From Mastigocoleus sp. MO_188.B34 (GTDB lineage Bacteria > Cyanobacteriota > Cyanobacteriia > Cyanobacteriales > Nostocaceae), in contig NZ_JASJDK010000027.1 of assembly GCF_030065675.1 (NCBI RefSeq), forward strand, positions 1 through 47,045: a DNA stretch of 47,045 nucleotides, in the 5' to 3' direction. Of the stretch, positions 26,490 to 35,842 are shown piece after piece (within the stretch, counting starts at the first letter, position 1; every line of letters begins with the position of its first letter). A program made the translations under genes and the position numbers. The notes beneath the pieces were generated by a model, which was given only the letters and a program-made list of their open reading frames with translations, was not told the origin of the DNA and did no database searches.

Positions 26490-26659
26490 GGATAAACTCC
26501 AGTTGAGTCAGGACCCCGTAGAGAATCAACCAACGCAAAGTAGACGGTTTCAACAGCAGAGTCTGCGAATCGGACACCTGCCAAATTAATGTGGAGGAGA
26601 TGGGCAAGAACAACGCCAGTTCCAAAAGTTAGAACGATTAGTATTGGTAGCACACTCAT
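26486..26659 (-). CDS. 57-residue single-span membrane protein in the toxin cassette
   Basis: A short frame beginning MSVLPILIVLTFGTGVVLAH and ending ...VYFALVDSLRGPDSTGVYP. The N-terminus (residues 2-24) is a membrane helix with almost no charged residue; the remainder is soluble. Its ATG overlaps the stop of the immunity-type gene as ATGA (26656-26659) and its TGA overlaps the start of the pentapeptide gene in the same way (26486-26489). Exact four-base overlaps at both ends strongly support a real, translationally coupled gene that is easily missed because of its size. No family is recognised. It could be a membrane partner of the immunity protein or a holin-like/anchor peptide; neither is shown by sequence. 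Confidence 0.7.
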   Translation of the reverse strand: MSVLPILIVLTFGTGVVLAHLLHINLAGVRFADSAVETVYFALVDSLRGPDSTGVYP

Positions 26660-27162
26660 AGGTCTAAATCTTGCTCCTCATCTTGATTGATTACGAGCGG
26701 ATACACCTTGCTGCCTTCCTCATATTCAATAATTACATCCAACCTACTAGTTTCTTCGTCTTCGTCGAATGTACTTGTATATCCCAATTCATAAAGCCTC
26801 ATCAGGGGTGCCCAAGGATTTTTCAAATGCCCCATTTCTGGGTCTCTTTCCCAGAAATAGTAGGATGAGATGGTTAGAATCAAAGGCTCCTTGGCGGGCA
26901 CCCCACGGAAGTTAATGCGCTTGAAAAGCATTCTCAAAAAGTTCAAGTGTCCCTTTGCCTCGTTGCCAGCTGATTGGGCATCTGAATAGGCTTCCAACAG
27001 CGAACAGCCAGACATCCTGGAGCGATACTCCAAGACGTTGCGCATAAGAGCAATATGCTGCTGGGCAAGCGCATCCGCTTCGAGCGTCATCTGTCTTGCA
27101 GAAGCCCATGGAATTTCACAAAGATACTTCTCTACTTCATTCATGTTTATCAGGCTCATCAT
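26656..27162 (-). CDS. Probable immunity protein of the DUF4157 toxin
   Basis: A 168-residue soluble, acidic protein immediately after the toxin gene. The ATG at 27162 shares a base with the toxin stop (TGATG); a GTG one codon earlier and later ATGs at 27159 and 27141 (MNEVEKYLCE) are alternatives. Notable segments are PWASARQMTLEADALAQQHI, LLEAYSDAQSAGNEAKGHLN, SYYFWERDPEMGHLKNPWAP and a strongly acidic C-terminus (TFDEDEETSRLDVIIEYEEG). No family is recognised. The call rests on position: in polymorphic toxin systems the small gene directly downstream of and coupled to the toxin encodes its inhibitor, often acidic. Confidence 0.65.
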   Translation of the reverse strand: MMSLINMNEVEKYLCEIPWASARQMTLEADALAQQHIALMRNVLEYRSRMSGCSLLEAYSDAQSAGNEAKGHLNFLRMLFKRINFRGVPAKEPLILTISSYYFWERDPEMGHLKNPWAPLMRLYELGYTSTFDEDEETSRLDVIIEYEEGSKVYPLVINQDEEQDLDL

Positions 27163-30100
27163 CACACACTACACGATGCCAGCAAATGCTGAGCGAGCTG
27201 TCGAATCTCTACCTCACTCGTTCGCTTCGGGATCGACACCAGCCCTTGCACAGCCTCAGTTGGTAATTGGCCTTTAATCGCCACAACTCCCTCCTCAATC
27301 ATCACTTGATACATGTTTCTGAACCGTGGGTAAGCATCTTCCATTCGTCCTCTGGTAACCGGATCCGACAAATCCCAAACGTGACCAGGCTCTATCAAAC
27401 GAAGATCCACCAGAGTAAGGATCCCCCCCTCCTTCGTACGGACATTAGCCACAACCGTATCTAGTTGGTCTACTACATTCACTGTCACTCCAAGGAACCC
27501 GGCTCCACCGCCTTTCCTCAAGTATTGCAGAAAACCTCCTTCGGGTTTGTCTGGATTGTGCCTTCCTAAGGCCCTTATCTCGGGACCTAGAATTCGCTCG
27601 ATCTCGACAGGATCGGTGATAACGACTTTCGGCTCAGCTTCGGCCAGTACTTGACTTGGCTCAAGAATTCGAGCCGCACTCGTATTGTGAACCCAGATGC
27701 CAGCCTGTCCTTCTTTCTCTGCGACGAAGTAGGTCGAAAGCTCTGCCACTTCTAAGTTGAACGTGTCAGTCTGTCTGTCAACTCGATCAATTTTGGAAAT
27801 TGGCTTAAGAAGGCCATCGGATGTGAAGAGAAGATCGCCAGCCTCAAGAACTGCTGCAAAAACCCAGCCTTTTTCGGCAGCCCACACCAAGTGTCCTGGT
27901 GTCGTGCAAATCGTCTGTCCATCGATGGAGATTTCAAGCAGTGTGTTGGCAACATTTTGAAAAGTTTGTAGAACCTGGCGCACCGCAACCGGGCCGACCC
28001 CATAATCGTCTCGAGCAAGAACTAAATCTCCAGCTACGATCTTTTCAATGTTCTTGTAGCCACTGGAGGTGAGCACCTTTGTTCCGGCCGGAAAACATCG
28101 GCCACAGACAGCATGAGTAAGTTGCTCGGCCGACTTCTTCACGTTCGGTGCCAACGCACTTTCATCGACTTCGGCCCGAGTCCGTACACCAGGCCTCTCT
28201 TGCTCAGGTGACCTTGTACTTGGCTCGGAGCTTTCCTTAGGCCGACGCCTGTGGGGTCCGAAGTCGGGCTCATCCGCAGGTGTTCGTCGGGGGCCAACAT
28301 CCGGTTCGTCGGGGTGTGAACGTGTAGTCGGTGCAGTCTCTTCAGTCGTTCGCGATCGTGGTGCCATAGACTCTTCTACACGAGAGCTTGCGGGTTCGTC
28401 AACTCGTGGCTGTCCCCCACCCCGAGGCTCCACGCTAGGCCGCGGGCCAAATGCGCGACCCCCAAGACCTTGAAGCCCCGTCTCGAGTCGCGCACCAACG
28501 CCACCAGGATCGAAGCTTCGGAAGCGTTCGGCAGCACGACCGAGCCGCGTGGTCGGCTCCGGAGCCGGTCCGGACGGACCTCCTCTGCGCGCCATCCGCG
28601 TACTAACTGCCGCCGATGCCGCCGATGAGACTGCCTTCGTAAGATCGAATTCCTTACCACTGATCTCGGCTGCAGCCAACTCGATACCAAAGCCTAGCGC
28701 TGCGCCACCGGCAATTTGAGCGACTGCGGCACGTCTGCCACCAGCTCCTCCCGCCGCTCTGGGTGTCGGAACATCCACGGCAGATGCACCCCCCCGTGCA
28801 CGAGGACCTTGGGCGCGGAAGCTGACACCGGACATGGCCCCCGCCATGACGAAGCCTTCCCAATTAAATTCCTGACCAAAAGCTACGTAGCCGATGGCTT
28901 GGGTGGCGGCTTCCGCCACCAGATCGGAGGTGAGCGTAATAGCTAATTGCGTGGCAGCCCGGGCACCTGCTGCTGCTGCCCCAGCGGCAAGCGCTCCTCC
29001 AGCAAAGCCCAAACCACCGCCGATCGCTCCGCCGATCGCCCCCATGATCATGGCCTGAGCCAGGCCGGTATGCCACGCCTCACCAGAAGCCCAGTTGTTG
29101 ATCAGCTGGATCAACCCGCCGCTGACGGCACCCACCAGCGCACCTACCAGAATCACTGCGAACAGGCTGGCACCCGCACCCAGCGTAACAATGCTGATGA
29201 CGGTGGCCGCGATTATGACCACGATGATCAGGATGATAGCAACGACGCTCTTCCAGGCTGGCTGCTCTTTCTCCGCAGCTTTCAAGGCTTCCCGAGTGAT
29301 TTGGCCGTCAAGCTCTTTGAGCTTGTCACTGAGCTGCTTATCCAACTCCTGTAGCGACTTGGCGATTGCTTCGTCAACTTTCCCTCCGATACTGGCCAGC
29401 GCTTGATCAAAGCCAGCTACGGCCTGCTCCATGCTAGCCGTTCCATCGATCATGGCCTGCTGGGCCTGTTGAACGTGGTTGTCGGTGAGCTGGGCAAAGG
29501 TATTGGAGGTTCCGGTCTTGAGCCTGCCCATCTGTTGAGTAAAGCCGCTCTCCGTCTGCGCGCTCAGTTCGTCATTCTGGGTTGTGAGGTCAGCTAGCTC
29601 TTCAACGGAGGTTGCCCCCATTTCCTCAATCCGCGTTGCAGACTGTTGGGCACCCTCCATCATCGTATCGAGCAGGGTACCCATGCCGCCGCCGAGCGAT
29701 GCTTCTGTAGCGGCCAGCGATTGAGCGAGTACTACAGGATCGGGGATATCACCTTGAGCAAAACGCTCACGCAACATCGTGAGTGTCTGCTCGAGCGAGT
29801 CCATGGCTGCTGAGATGCCGTGCGCTAGACCAGCTGCGCCGGAGTGGGCAAGTTGCTCAACCGCAAGCTGTTTGAGATAACCGGTGTCATTGACCCCCTG
29901 TCGTTGGGAGTGCTCCTGCGCCGAGAGGGCCTTGAGGGTTGAAGCTTGCGCATTATCAATGGCGGCAAGGTTCTCATTACGCGCCAGCGCAATGCCATTA
30001 AGCGCCTGCATACGTCCGGACTCTAGACCCGAGACAAGCTGTTCGTGGGTGTCATCCAGGGTCTGATTAACCCGGCGCGCACCGGCGATGACGGCGCAAC

Positions 30101-32762
30101 GGTACTGTCTGCGCAGTGCGATCAGGTCATAGCCCTTCTTGTTAGCCGTCCGCAAAAAGGTGTCCTTATAGCCTGCTGCTGTCTTGCAGGCTGTGTCCTG
30201 CTGGGCTCTGGCGCGGCGCACGGTGAGACAGCCGTCCCAGAAACCGTCATCGCTATAATCGCCCTTACAGGGCTCGTATGCATGGGCGTGCTGTTGGCCT
30301 CGTGCGATTGCTTGTCTCGCGTACTCAGGACCTTTGGCCTCATGCTGGCCACGTCCAGCCGCGAAACGAGAGTTGACGTTGTCGAGTCCGTTGGTCTCCT
30401 TTTCATCAACTTGCTCAATCGATGTTGCATGGGTTTCGTCAAGGGCAGCGATCGCCTCAAGGGTTATTGCATCGATGGTCACTGCACTGCTGGCATACTC
30501 GGTCTCAACGTGGGCACGTGCGGTAGCGGCTCCAGCCCTTGCCTGTGCCCGCGCTTGTGCAATGCGCTCCGAGATTGCCGCCTTTTCAGTTTCTATGGCG
30601 ATCTGGATGCTGCTCTTTGCAGATTCTGCTGCGGTACGCAGCATCTCAGGAACCTGCTCCTGGGCGAAAGCAACTGCGGCGGTGATCTGATCGGAAGCCC
30701 GAGCCATAAAGCCCTTCGCGACTTCGACAGCTGCCTGGCGGGCCTTAAACTGTTGTAAACCCTCCGCTGCGGGGAACGTCACCCCCGATTCCAGGCTCCG
30801 CGCACGGGAGAGGACATCTCCGAACCCACCTGTAGACGCAAGATAGTCGTTGACGGTCGCATCCCGCTCACCTTCGGCGCTGTCGATCTGGCCGTCCATA
30901 GTGTTGGCTGCCGCTAAGCTCTGGTCAGTTCCCGCCGTTGCAGCTCTCGACATGGCCTGAACTTCTCTGCTGCCGGAGGGCGTGGCCCCTTCAGCAGCCG
31001 TCGCAGTGGCTGGCGTACCGCCCTCAGCACCTGCTGCCATTGCAGGCGCACCACCAGCAGCAAGCACACCACTGGCCGCCGAGTCCGCACCGATACCCTC
31101 AGGCATTCGTTCACTCCCTTCAGCTGTGGCTTGTTCCGCTGGGCACTCGTCTGCCTCGTCTGGCCATGGCTCAAACGTAACCTGCGGCTGCTCCTGCGGT
31201 GCAGACCCTCGTTCATCCGAGCTGGGTTCCTCCGCATTTTCAGGGGGAGGCGGCGAGTCAACGTTGTAGCAAGGTCCACTAATACCTCCGCCTGATGCCC
31301 CCTCTGATGCTTCTGCTGGTGTTTCAGATTCAGCCGTTGATGTTGAAGTCCCTGCTGCCGACGCTTCTGTCGATGGCGTTGCAGGTTCAGTGGTAGATGT
31401 CGGCGCTTCTGTGGATGGTGTCGCGGGTTCAGCCCCTGCTGCTGGAGTTCCCCCCGCCGATGGTGGAGCACCCTCTCCTGCTGATGTCCCACCACTTGTA
31501 GAAACGCCTTCCGGCGGTGCTTCACTTTCTCCCGCTTCGGCAGCCTCAAGCGCTGAGCCTTCCTCACCACGCTCCCTCGGTTCGGCCTCGACGGCAGCTG
31601 TCTCTGGTGCTGCTTCTCTTCCCTCTGGAGCCGATGTGGCCACCTCGATGGGAGCCGGAGGAGGCTCAAACAAGCGCGAAGCGCCCAAGGTAATCTGCTG
31701 TTGCACTGCGGGTGCAGGCGCAGCCAATGTACTATTCTCGCTACTTTTTACCCCCTCATTCGACGGTTTGTCGGGCTGAGCAACCTCATCAAGCAAGGGC
31801 TCAGCTGAGCGGCCAGCAACGACCGCATCCGCTACTTGATCGGCATTGCGCTCGTAGCGATCGCCTGGTCGCCCGACTCGGTTCGGAAGGCTTAGCCCTG
31901 CACGTTGCTGAACAGTATGAGCTGCTTCATGGGCGGCGAGATGCAAGCTGGGTGACTCGCGGAAGCCAATCCGACTACCAGCAGTAAAGGCCAACGCCCC
32001 CATGCGCCGACTTGCCCCTGCTGCATTACCGCTTACCTCGGTACGGACATCAGAGACATCGTGACGCCCAAACGCAGTTTGTATACGACTCCCATGTGGT
32101 AAAGGTTGATGGGCTCCTTTCAGCCCTCTCACTGCTTCACGGCGAATCACTCCAGGTGAGGGGCGCGTAGGTGGCGCTGGTTTGGTCTGAGTTTGCTCTT
32201 CCTCAGCACAGGCTGCACACTTGGTCTGAACTACTGGTTCAGTCTCATCAAGCTGAGTCTGAACACAAGTTGGCTCTTCATACTTAGTCTTTCTACAGTC
32301 CCAAAGCTGCACGTCTTGGTCGTCGGTTGGGGGCGCGTCGAGTTCGGCATCATTGGCTTGCTGTTGGATAGTGCGGTCGATTTCCTGAAATTTTGAGCTA
32401 TCAGTTCCAGGTGTCATTTTTGCCTGTACTGCATTCTCGTCACTTTCAAATGCAGGTATTTGTTGAACATCCAGCGTTTCTGCTGCCGACTGCTCTTTTT
32501 CTTGTTCCCCTTCCTCAGCTTCGCAAGCAGCGCATTTCGCTTGAATCAAGGGTACGGTTGCAGGTTGGAAGAAAGGCTTATCCCCAGAGGCGTATTTGGG
32601 TTGAATAAAAGATGAGGTATCAGCGCCGGAGAAAAATGGCTTGTACTCAGATGATTGCTCCGAGAAAAAAGCACCTTCCTGCTCCTTATTAAAAAAGGGC
32701 TGTTGCGTATTTGTACTGTTGTGCTGCTGGCTGTGGGTGCTTTTAGTCTCGGCAGTCTTCAT
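27162..32762 (-). CDS. Giant DUF4157 polymorphic toxin with Hint domain and unassigned C-terminal effector domain
   Basis: A 1866-residue eCIS-associated toxin. Residues 1-190: repeated FF motifs ([27 protein letters not shown]) and two near-identical cysteine motifs, [11 protein letters not shown] (74-84) and [11 protein letters not shown] (179-189). About 205-320: DUF4157 with HEAAH at 278-282 directly followed by [19 protein letters not shown]. 330-600: Pro/Ala/Glu/Thr-rich linker. 650-1165: long helical, coiled-coil-like region. 1171-1310: Gly/Ala-rich hydrophobic segments as in translocation domains. 1556-1693: Hint domain, starting [10 protein letters not shown], with the TTPGH box and ending WVHN, so self-cleavage after Asn1693 would free residues 1694-1866. 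That last domain is unassigned. The coding region is visibly G+C-richer than its neighbours but contains HIP1 sites. It lies 156 bp after the 408-aa eCIS gene on the same strand. Confidence 0.9.
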   Translation of the reverse strand: MKTAETKSTHSQQHNSTNTQQPFFNKEQEGAFFSEQSSEYKPFFSGADTSSFIQPKYASGDKPFFQPATVPLIQAKCAACEAEEGEQEKEQSAAETLDVQQIPAFESDENAVQAKMTPGTDSSKFQEIDRTIQQQANDAELDAPPTDDQDVQLWDCRKTKYEEPTCVQTQLDETEPVVQTKCAACAEEEQTQTKPAPPTRPSPGVIRREAVRGLKGAHQPLPHGSRIQTAFGRHDVSDVRTEVSGNAAGASRRMGALAFTAGSRIGFRESPSLHLAAHEAAHTVQQRAGLSLPNRVGRPGDRYERNADQVADAVVAGRSAEPLLDEVAQPDKPSNEGVKSSENSTLAAPAPAVQQQITLGASRLFEPPPAPIEVATSAPEGREAAPETAAVEAEPRERGEEGSALEAAEAGESEAPPEGVSTSGGTSAGEGAPPSAGGTPAAGAEPATPSTEAPTSTTEPATPSTEASAAGTSTSTAESETPAEASEGASGGGISGPCYNVDSPPPPENAEEPSSDERGSAPQEQPQVTFEPWPDEADECPAEQATAEGSERMPEGIGADSAASGVLAAGGAPAMAAGAEGGTPATATAAEGATPSGSREVQAMSRAATAGTDQSLAAANTMDGQIDSAEGERDATVNDYLASTGGFGDVLSRARSLESGVTFPAAEGLQQFKARQAAVEVAKGFMARASDQITAAVAFAQEQVPEMLRTAAESAKSSIQIAIETEKAAISERIAQARAQARAGAATARAHVETEYASSAVTIDAITLEAIAALDETHATSIEQVDEKETNGLDNVNSRFAAGRGQHEAKGPEYARQAIARGQQHAHAYEPCKGDYSDDGFWDGCLTVRRARAQQDTACKTAAGYKDTFLRTANKKGYDLIALRRQYRCAVIAGARRVNQTLDDTHEQLVSGLESGRMQALNGIALARNENLAAIDNAQASTLKALSAQEHSQRQGVNDTGYLKQLAVEQLAHSGAAGLAHGISAAMDSLEQTLTMLRERFAQGDIPDPVVLAQSLAATEASLGGGMGTLLDTMMEGAQQSATRIEEMGATSVEELADLTTQNDELSAQTESGFTQQMGRLKTGTSNTFAQLTDNHVQQAQQAMIDGTASMEQAVAGFDQALASIGGKVDEAIAKSLQELDKQLSDKLKELDGQITREALKAAEKEQPAWKSVVAIILIIVVIIAATVISIVTLGAGASLFAVILVGALVGAVSGGLIQLINNWASGEAWHTGLAQAMIMGAIGGAIGGGLGFAGGALAAGAAAAGARAATQLAITLTSDLVAEAATQAIGYVAFGQEFNWEGFVMAGAMSGVSFRAQGPRARGGASAVDVPTPRAAGGAGGRRAAVAQIAGGAALGFGIELAAAEISGKEFDLTKAVSSAASAAVSTRMARRGGPSGPAPEPTTRLGRAAERFRSFDPGGVGARLETGLQGLGGRAFGPRPSVEPRGGGQPRVDEPASSRVEESMAPRSRTTEETAPTTRSHPDEPDVGPRRTPADEPDFGPHRRRPKESSEPSTRSPEQERPGVRTRAEVDESALAPNVKKSAEQLTHAVCGRCFPAGTKVLTSSGYKNIEKIVAGDLVLARDDYGVGPVAVRQVLQTFQNVANTLLEISIDGQTICTTPGHLVWAAEKGWVFAAVLEAGDLLFTSDGLLKPISKIDRVDRQTDTFNLEVAELSTYFVAEKEGQAGIWVHNTSAARILEPSQVLAEAEPKVVITDPVEIERILGPEIRALGRHNPDKPEGGFLQYLRKGGGAGFLGVTVNVVDQLDTVVANVRTKEGGILTLVDLRLIEPGHVWDLSDPVTRGRMEDAYPRFRNMYQVMIEEGVVAIKGQLPTEAVQGLVSIPKRTSEVEIRQLAQHLLASCSV

Positions 32763-32918
32763 GGTATCAAGTCCACTCCATTTTTAATACTCATCCATTT
32801 ACCGTAATCTCACCATGCTGACGCTCAGGTTGCTCAGCAAAATATTGAACGCTATGTATATTCCCTGCGGGGATATCACTTTCTATACTTAGATTAAGTA
32901 TCTTGTTACATGTAAACA

Positions 32919-34145
32919 TCAAAACATATATACATCAGAAAAAATAGCAGTTACCTGCTGTTCGGCATTAGTTTCTGGCTTAATCATTGAGACATTAGGA
33001 ACAGGTAGGTTAATCTCACCGTTGTTCAGCAGTTGCTCAGGTTTATGAAGCAAGCCAACAGGTTTTTTGGTTGCGTAGCTCATTTTATTGATTAGGTCGA
33101 GGTAATCAGGTACATTTTCTAGTTTAAGGTTATGGGGTTTTTCGTGCTTATAACGCCAACGGGTTGCTCGATTTTTAAAGCGAATAACATAGGTTCGAGG
33201 TCGGATTAAGGTTTCCCCAAAACTGCTTTCCAGGAGTTTAAAGTCCGCCGGTACTAAATCATGATTGAGGACAATTTCCACAATACCAAAAGCATTACTG
33301 TTGGCTGCGGGGTCAAAAAAGATAAATTCATCTATCTGGATACCATCCAAGAACAACTGGTAACGACCGGGGATTTGTTCGGAAAAATTTAGGTTAACGG
33401 CGAACTGACTAGTCAGCGCTTGCGCTATCGCCTCACCTCCGGTATGTTTTTTAGGAACAGTAAAATCAAGGGCAAAAGTTTCTACCCCGTTGACATTAAC
33501 TAAAGTAAAACGGAAGGTATCGCCGGGATTCGCACTAGCAACAGTATGGGTTCGGGAGAATCCCTGAATGGGTAGCCGATCAAGAACTGAAACATACTGG
33601 CTGTTGGGCAGAGTTTCCCAATCATTTTGATCGGGAATCACAGGTGTAGAACCCTGGTAACGTAAAGCTTCTAGGGTACTGTTGTTGTAGTTGACTAGTT
33701 GCCCTAGGTCATATTCAGTATTGGCGGTATAGTTGGGTAGAGGTTGGGTAAGAAACAAGGCATGCCCTTGATTACCCGAAAGATTGGAGAAGTAATAAAT
33801 TTGATTGCGACTAGGGATTAATGGCAGATTGGTAAAATTAGCAAAGTTGCGATCGCGCACTACCAGCCAAAATGTGAGTTGATAAGGTCGATCAACTGGT
33901 ATAGTAGTCTGAAAATCTTCAGTTGTTGTTTCATCTACTCGAGCAAACAGACTTCCCCCGTGGGGATGTGGACGAAACACCCAACGGAGGTTTTGCAACA
34001 CCTGCAAACATTCAGGGGTAGGAACTAGCGCCAGCACATCCGAAATGTCATAACCTATCTCCGGTAACTGTGGGGGAGTGGGTTGACCCAGGTAATAATC
34101 ATGCCACAGTTCTAGGGCAAGAATTTTTTTGTATAAAATTTTCAT
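32919..34145 (-). CDS. eCIS-associated protein of unknown function (408 aa)
   Basis: Not recognised as a named family. It starts MKILYKKILALELWHDYYLG (ATG at 34145, two bases after the stop of the DUF4255 gene; a GTG at 34148 is an alternative). The sequence is beta-rich with aromatic residues: VLQNLRWVFRPHPHGGSLFA, RPYQLTFWLVVRDRNFANFT, FSNLSGNQGHALFL, then DWETLPNSQYVSVLDRLPIQ, GDTFRFTLVNVNGVETFALD and GGEAIAQALTSQFAVNLNFS. No signal peptide or membrane helix is seen. Tight coupling with the tail-terminator gene and the presence of a degraded paralogue fused to a sheath start (40237-40741) place it in the eCIS structural module, perhaps a cap, collar or fibre component. Confidence 0.8.
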   Translation of the reverse strand: MKILYKKILALELWHDYYLGQPTPPQLPEIGYDISDVLALVPTPECLQVLQNLRWVFRPHPHGGSLFARVDETTTEDFQTTIPVDRPYQLTFWLVVRDRNFANFTNLPLIPSRNQIYYFSNLSGNQGHALFLTQPLPNYTANTEYDLGQLVNYNNSTLEALRYQGSTPVIPDQNDWETLPNSQYVSVLDRLPIQGFSRTHTVASANPGDTFRFTLVNVNGVETFALDFTVPKKHTGGEAIAQALTSQFAVNLNFSEQIPGRYQLFLDGIQIDEFIFFDPAANSNAFGIVEIVLNHDLVPADFKLLESSFGETLIRPRTYVIRFKNRATRWRYKHEKPHNLKLENVPDYLDLINKMSYATKKPVGLLHKPEQLLNNGEINLPVPNVSMIKPETNAEQQVTAIFSDVYMF

Positions 34146-34147
34146 CA

Positions 34148-34747
34148 CTACCTGCGCCTTCCACCGTTCTCATTAATATATACTTCGGTAATAACTTCGC
34201 CCTCTGCTTTTCGCTTCGGTGCTTCTAAAGCTACAAGCCGAGCGCGATAAAGAACGAAGGGCACTTGTTTGCCTCCCAGAGAACCCCAGAGGTGGTTAAC
34301 TTGTTCAAAAGTGAGAGGGTAAAGATCCATTACGATCCGCACATCCTGGGAGATACTACCGATACTATCCGGGGGGGGTGTGGCTAAAAATGAAAATTCC
34401 TTGGTTCCTTGTAAAAATTCAATTACCCACGAAAGGAGCTTCAAAGACTTGTCGTAATTTTCGTAGAGAACTGAAAAAAGAATAAATAAGTTGAGGTGAA
34501 CTGGAGGATTTTGGTAAACTGTACGACCATTCTCCAAGCGATAGTTAGGAGCATTTTTGAGTGTAGCCTCTTCCTGAGAATTCACCAAACTCATCACCAC
34601 ATGATTATTAAGTTTATTGTTCGAGCCACCCAGTTCTTCAGCCATGGAAATATTACCTAGTATGACCTTATCTTCATTTTCCTCTAGGTAGTCATTTAGG
34701 TAGTCATTCAAATTTTTCTGGATTAGTGCCAGTGCATCGTAGATCAT
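34148..34747 (-). CDS. DUF4255 protein, Afp16/Pvc16-like tail terminator
   Basis: A 199-residue protein matching the Pvc16 N-terminal domain family (DUF4255): it begins MIYDALALIQKNLNDYLNDY and contains the blocks LGNISMAEELGGSNNKLNNH, VHLNLFILFSVLYENYDKSL, LKLLSWVIEFLQGTKEF and MDLYPLTFEQVNHLWGSLGG with the closing PFVLYRARLV. In Afp/PVC particles this protein caps the tube and sheath at the distal end and helps set length. It is shorter than Afp16, as usual for the compact form of the family. It overlaps or abuts the next gene (408-aa protein) and lies 25 bp after the amidase gene. Confidence 0.9.
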   Translation of the reverse strand: MIYDALALIQKNLNDYLNDYLEENEDKVILGNISMAEELGGSNNKLNNHVVMSLVNSQEEATLKNAPNYRLENGRTVYQNPPVHLNLFILFSVLYENYDKSLKLLSWVIEFLQGTKEFSFLATPPPDSIGSISQDVRIVMDLYPLTFEQVNHLWGSLGGKQVPFVLYRARLVALEAPKRKAEGEVITEVYINENGGRRR

Positions 34748-34772
34748 AAGTCTAATGAAAATTAGATATTGG

Positions 34773-35531
34773 TCAAGCTTCTAAGAATTCGCAATGACCA
34801 GAATAAACATAGTGGGTATCTCTATCACCTAATTGTCTATCAACAAATTCAACAACAAAATGGGACTCTTCATCACCAATAAGTTTCGCAGCATAATCTC
34901 CAGGCTCCAACAAATAAAGCAGTTCTGGCTCTAAGTCTTCTGACTGTTCGCTGTTAGGTTTGGCATAAGTGGAAACATTAATGCGCAATTTGCCAGTAAT
35001 GTCTTCCCGCACATCTTCGCCAACTAAACCATTAACAATTGCGAGAGCCATTTTATCCGCATTAAACTTCTGCATGTCTTCTGAGGAACTGATAAAACAG
35101 CATTCAATTAGAATTGCTGGCATGAAAGTATTTTTAATCACATAGAACCCGCTATATTTTACTCCTCTGTTGGTAAAACCTAGTTTAAGGATTTGATTTA
35201 GGACTGATTGAGCTAATGCGCGACCTTTCCCTTCTGGTTTAAAAGCAAAAACTTCTGAACCTTTTGCCTTAGGAGAAGAAAACTTATTAAAGTGAATCGA
35301 CACGAAAATATCCGCGCCGCTCACATTAGCTTTATTGACTCTTTGGCGCAAAGAATTAATTACGCTAGAGCAACGTTTAGGATTTACCGCGATCGCTCTG
35401 TGTCCACGCTGTTGTAAAAGTTTGATTACTCGATTGCCAACCTCTTTTGTTAAAATATCTTCCGAATAGTTAGCTGATACGGCTCCCGTATCCGGTGGAC
35501 AATTATGTCCAATATCGATCGCAAACATCAT
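34773..35531 (-). CDS. N-acetylmuramoyl-L-alanine amidase (Amidase_3) with extra C-terminal domain
   Basis: A 252-residue cell-wall hydrolase. The zinc ligands of the Amidase_3 family are visible: His9 in MMFAIDIGHNCPPDTG, Glu in SANYSEDILTKEV, and His in GADIFVSIHFNKF; the catalytic Glu is in MPAILIECCFISSSEDMQKF. The catalytic domain covers residues 1-175. The remaining 75 residues (LEPGDYAAKLIGDEESHFVV...HYVYSGHCEFLEA) resemble an SH3-like or binding module. No signal peptide is present, so it is cytoplasmic until released. It lies first in the minus-strand eCIS operon, directly before the DUF4255 gene, suggesting a role in particle release or in passage through peptidoglycan rather than normal cell division. 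Confidence 0.88.
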   Translation of the reverse strand: MMFAIDIGHNCPPDTGAVSANYSEDILTKEVGNRVIKLLQQRGHRAIAVNPKRCSSVINSLRQRVNKANVSGADIFVSIHFNKFSSPKAKGSEVFAFKPEGKGRALAQSVLNQILKLGFTNRGVKYSGFYVIKNTFMPAILIECCFISSSEDMQKFNADKMALAIVNGLVGEDVREDITGKLRINVSTYAKPNSEQSEDLEPELLYLLEPGDYAAKLIGDEESHFVVEFVDRQLGDRDTHYVYSGHCEFLEA

Positions 35532-35842
35532 AATTCTTACTCATCAAATAAAAGTAATTATCTTTATCTTTGTTTTGTTAGTATTCAGTTTTATCCACAC
35601 GCTTAATACTGCTGGTCATTCAGGGATAACACCCCCCAATTCGACTAAAAATTAACCTTTTAGTGTGCGCGCAAGCAACTTATTTAATCATCTCCCAAAA
35701 AACCCACAACATTCTTGGGATGAGGGGTCAAATCTACAATTCGTCAGCACTATCCGATAGAGGAATGGGGAATTCCACTAATTGATATTAAATAGACTGA
35801 AGTTTTTATTTCTTGTACCCAATTGAGAAAAAGTAAATTTAT
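35532..35842. other. Gene-free gap upstream of the amidase gene
   Basis: About 310 bases separating the minus-strand amidase operon from the DNA-binding-type gene. No reading frame or strong hairpin is seen; it probably contains the promoter of the amidase-DUF4255-toxin operon. Confidence 0.4.

Noticed and set aside
28376-31779. Several long open frames on both strands inside the toxin gene
   Set aside because: High G+C content suppresses stops in other frames; their translations are Arg/Ser/Gly-rich and without domains, and they overlap the clear toxin frame.
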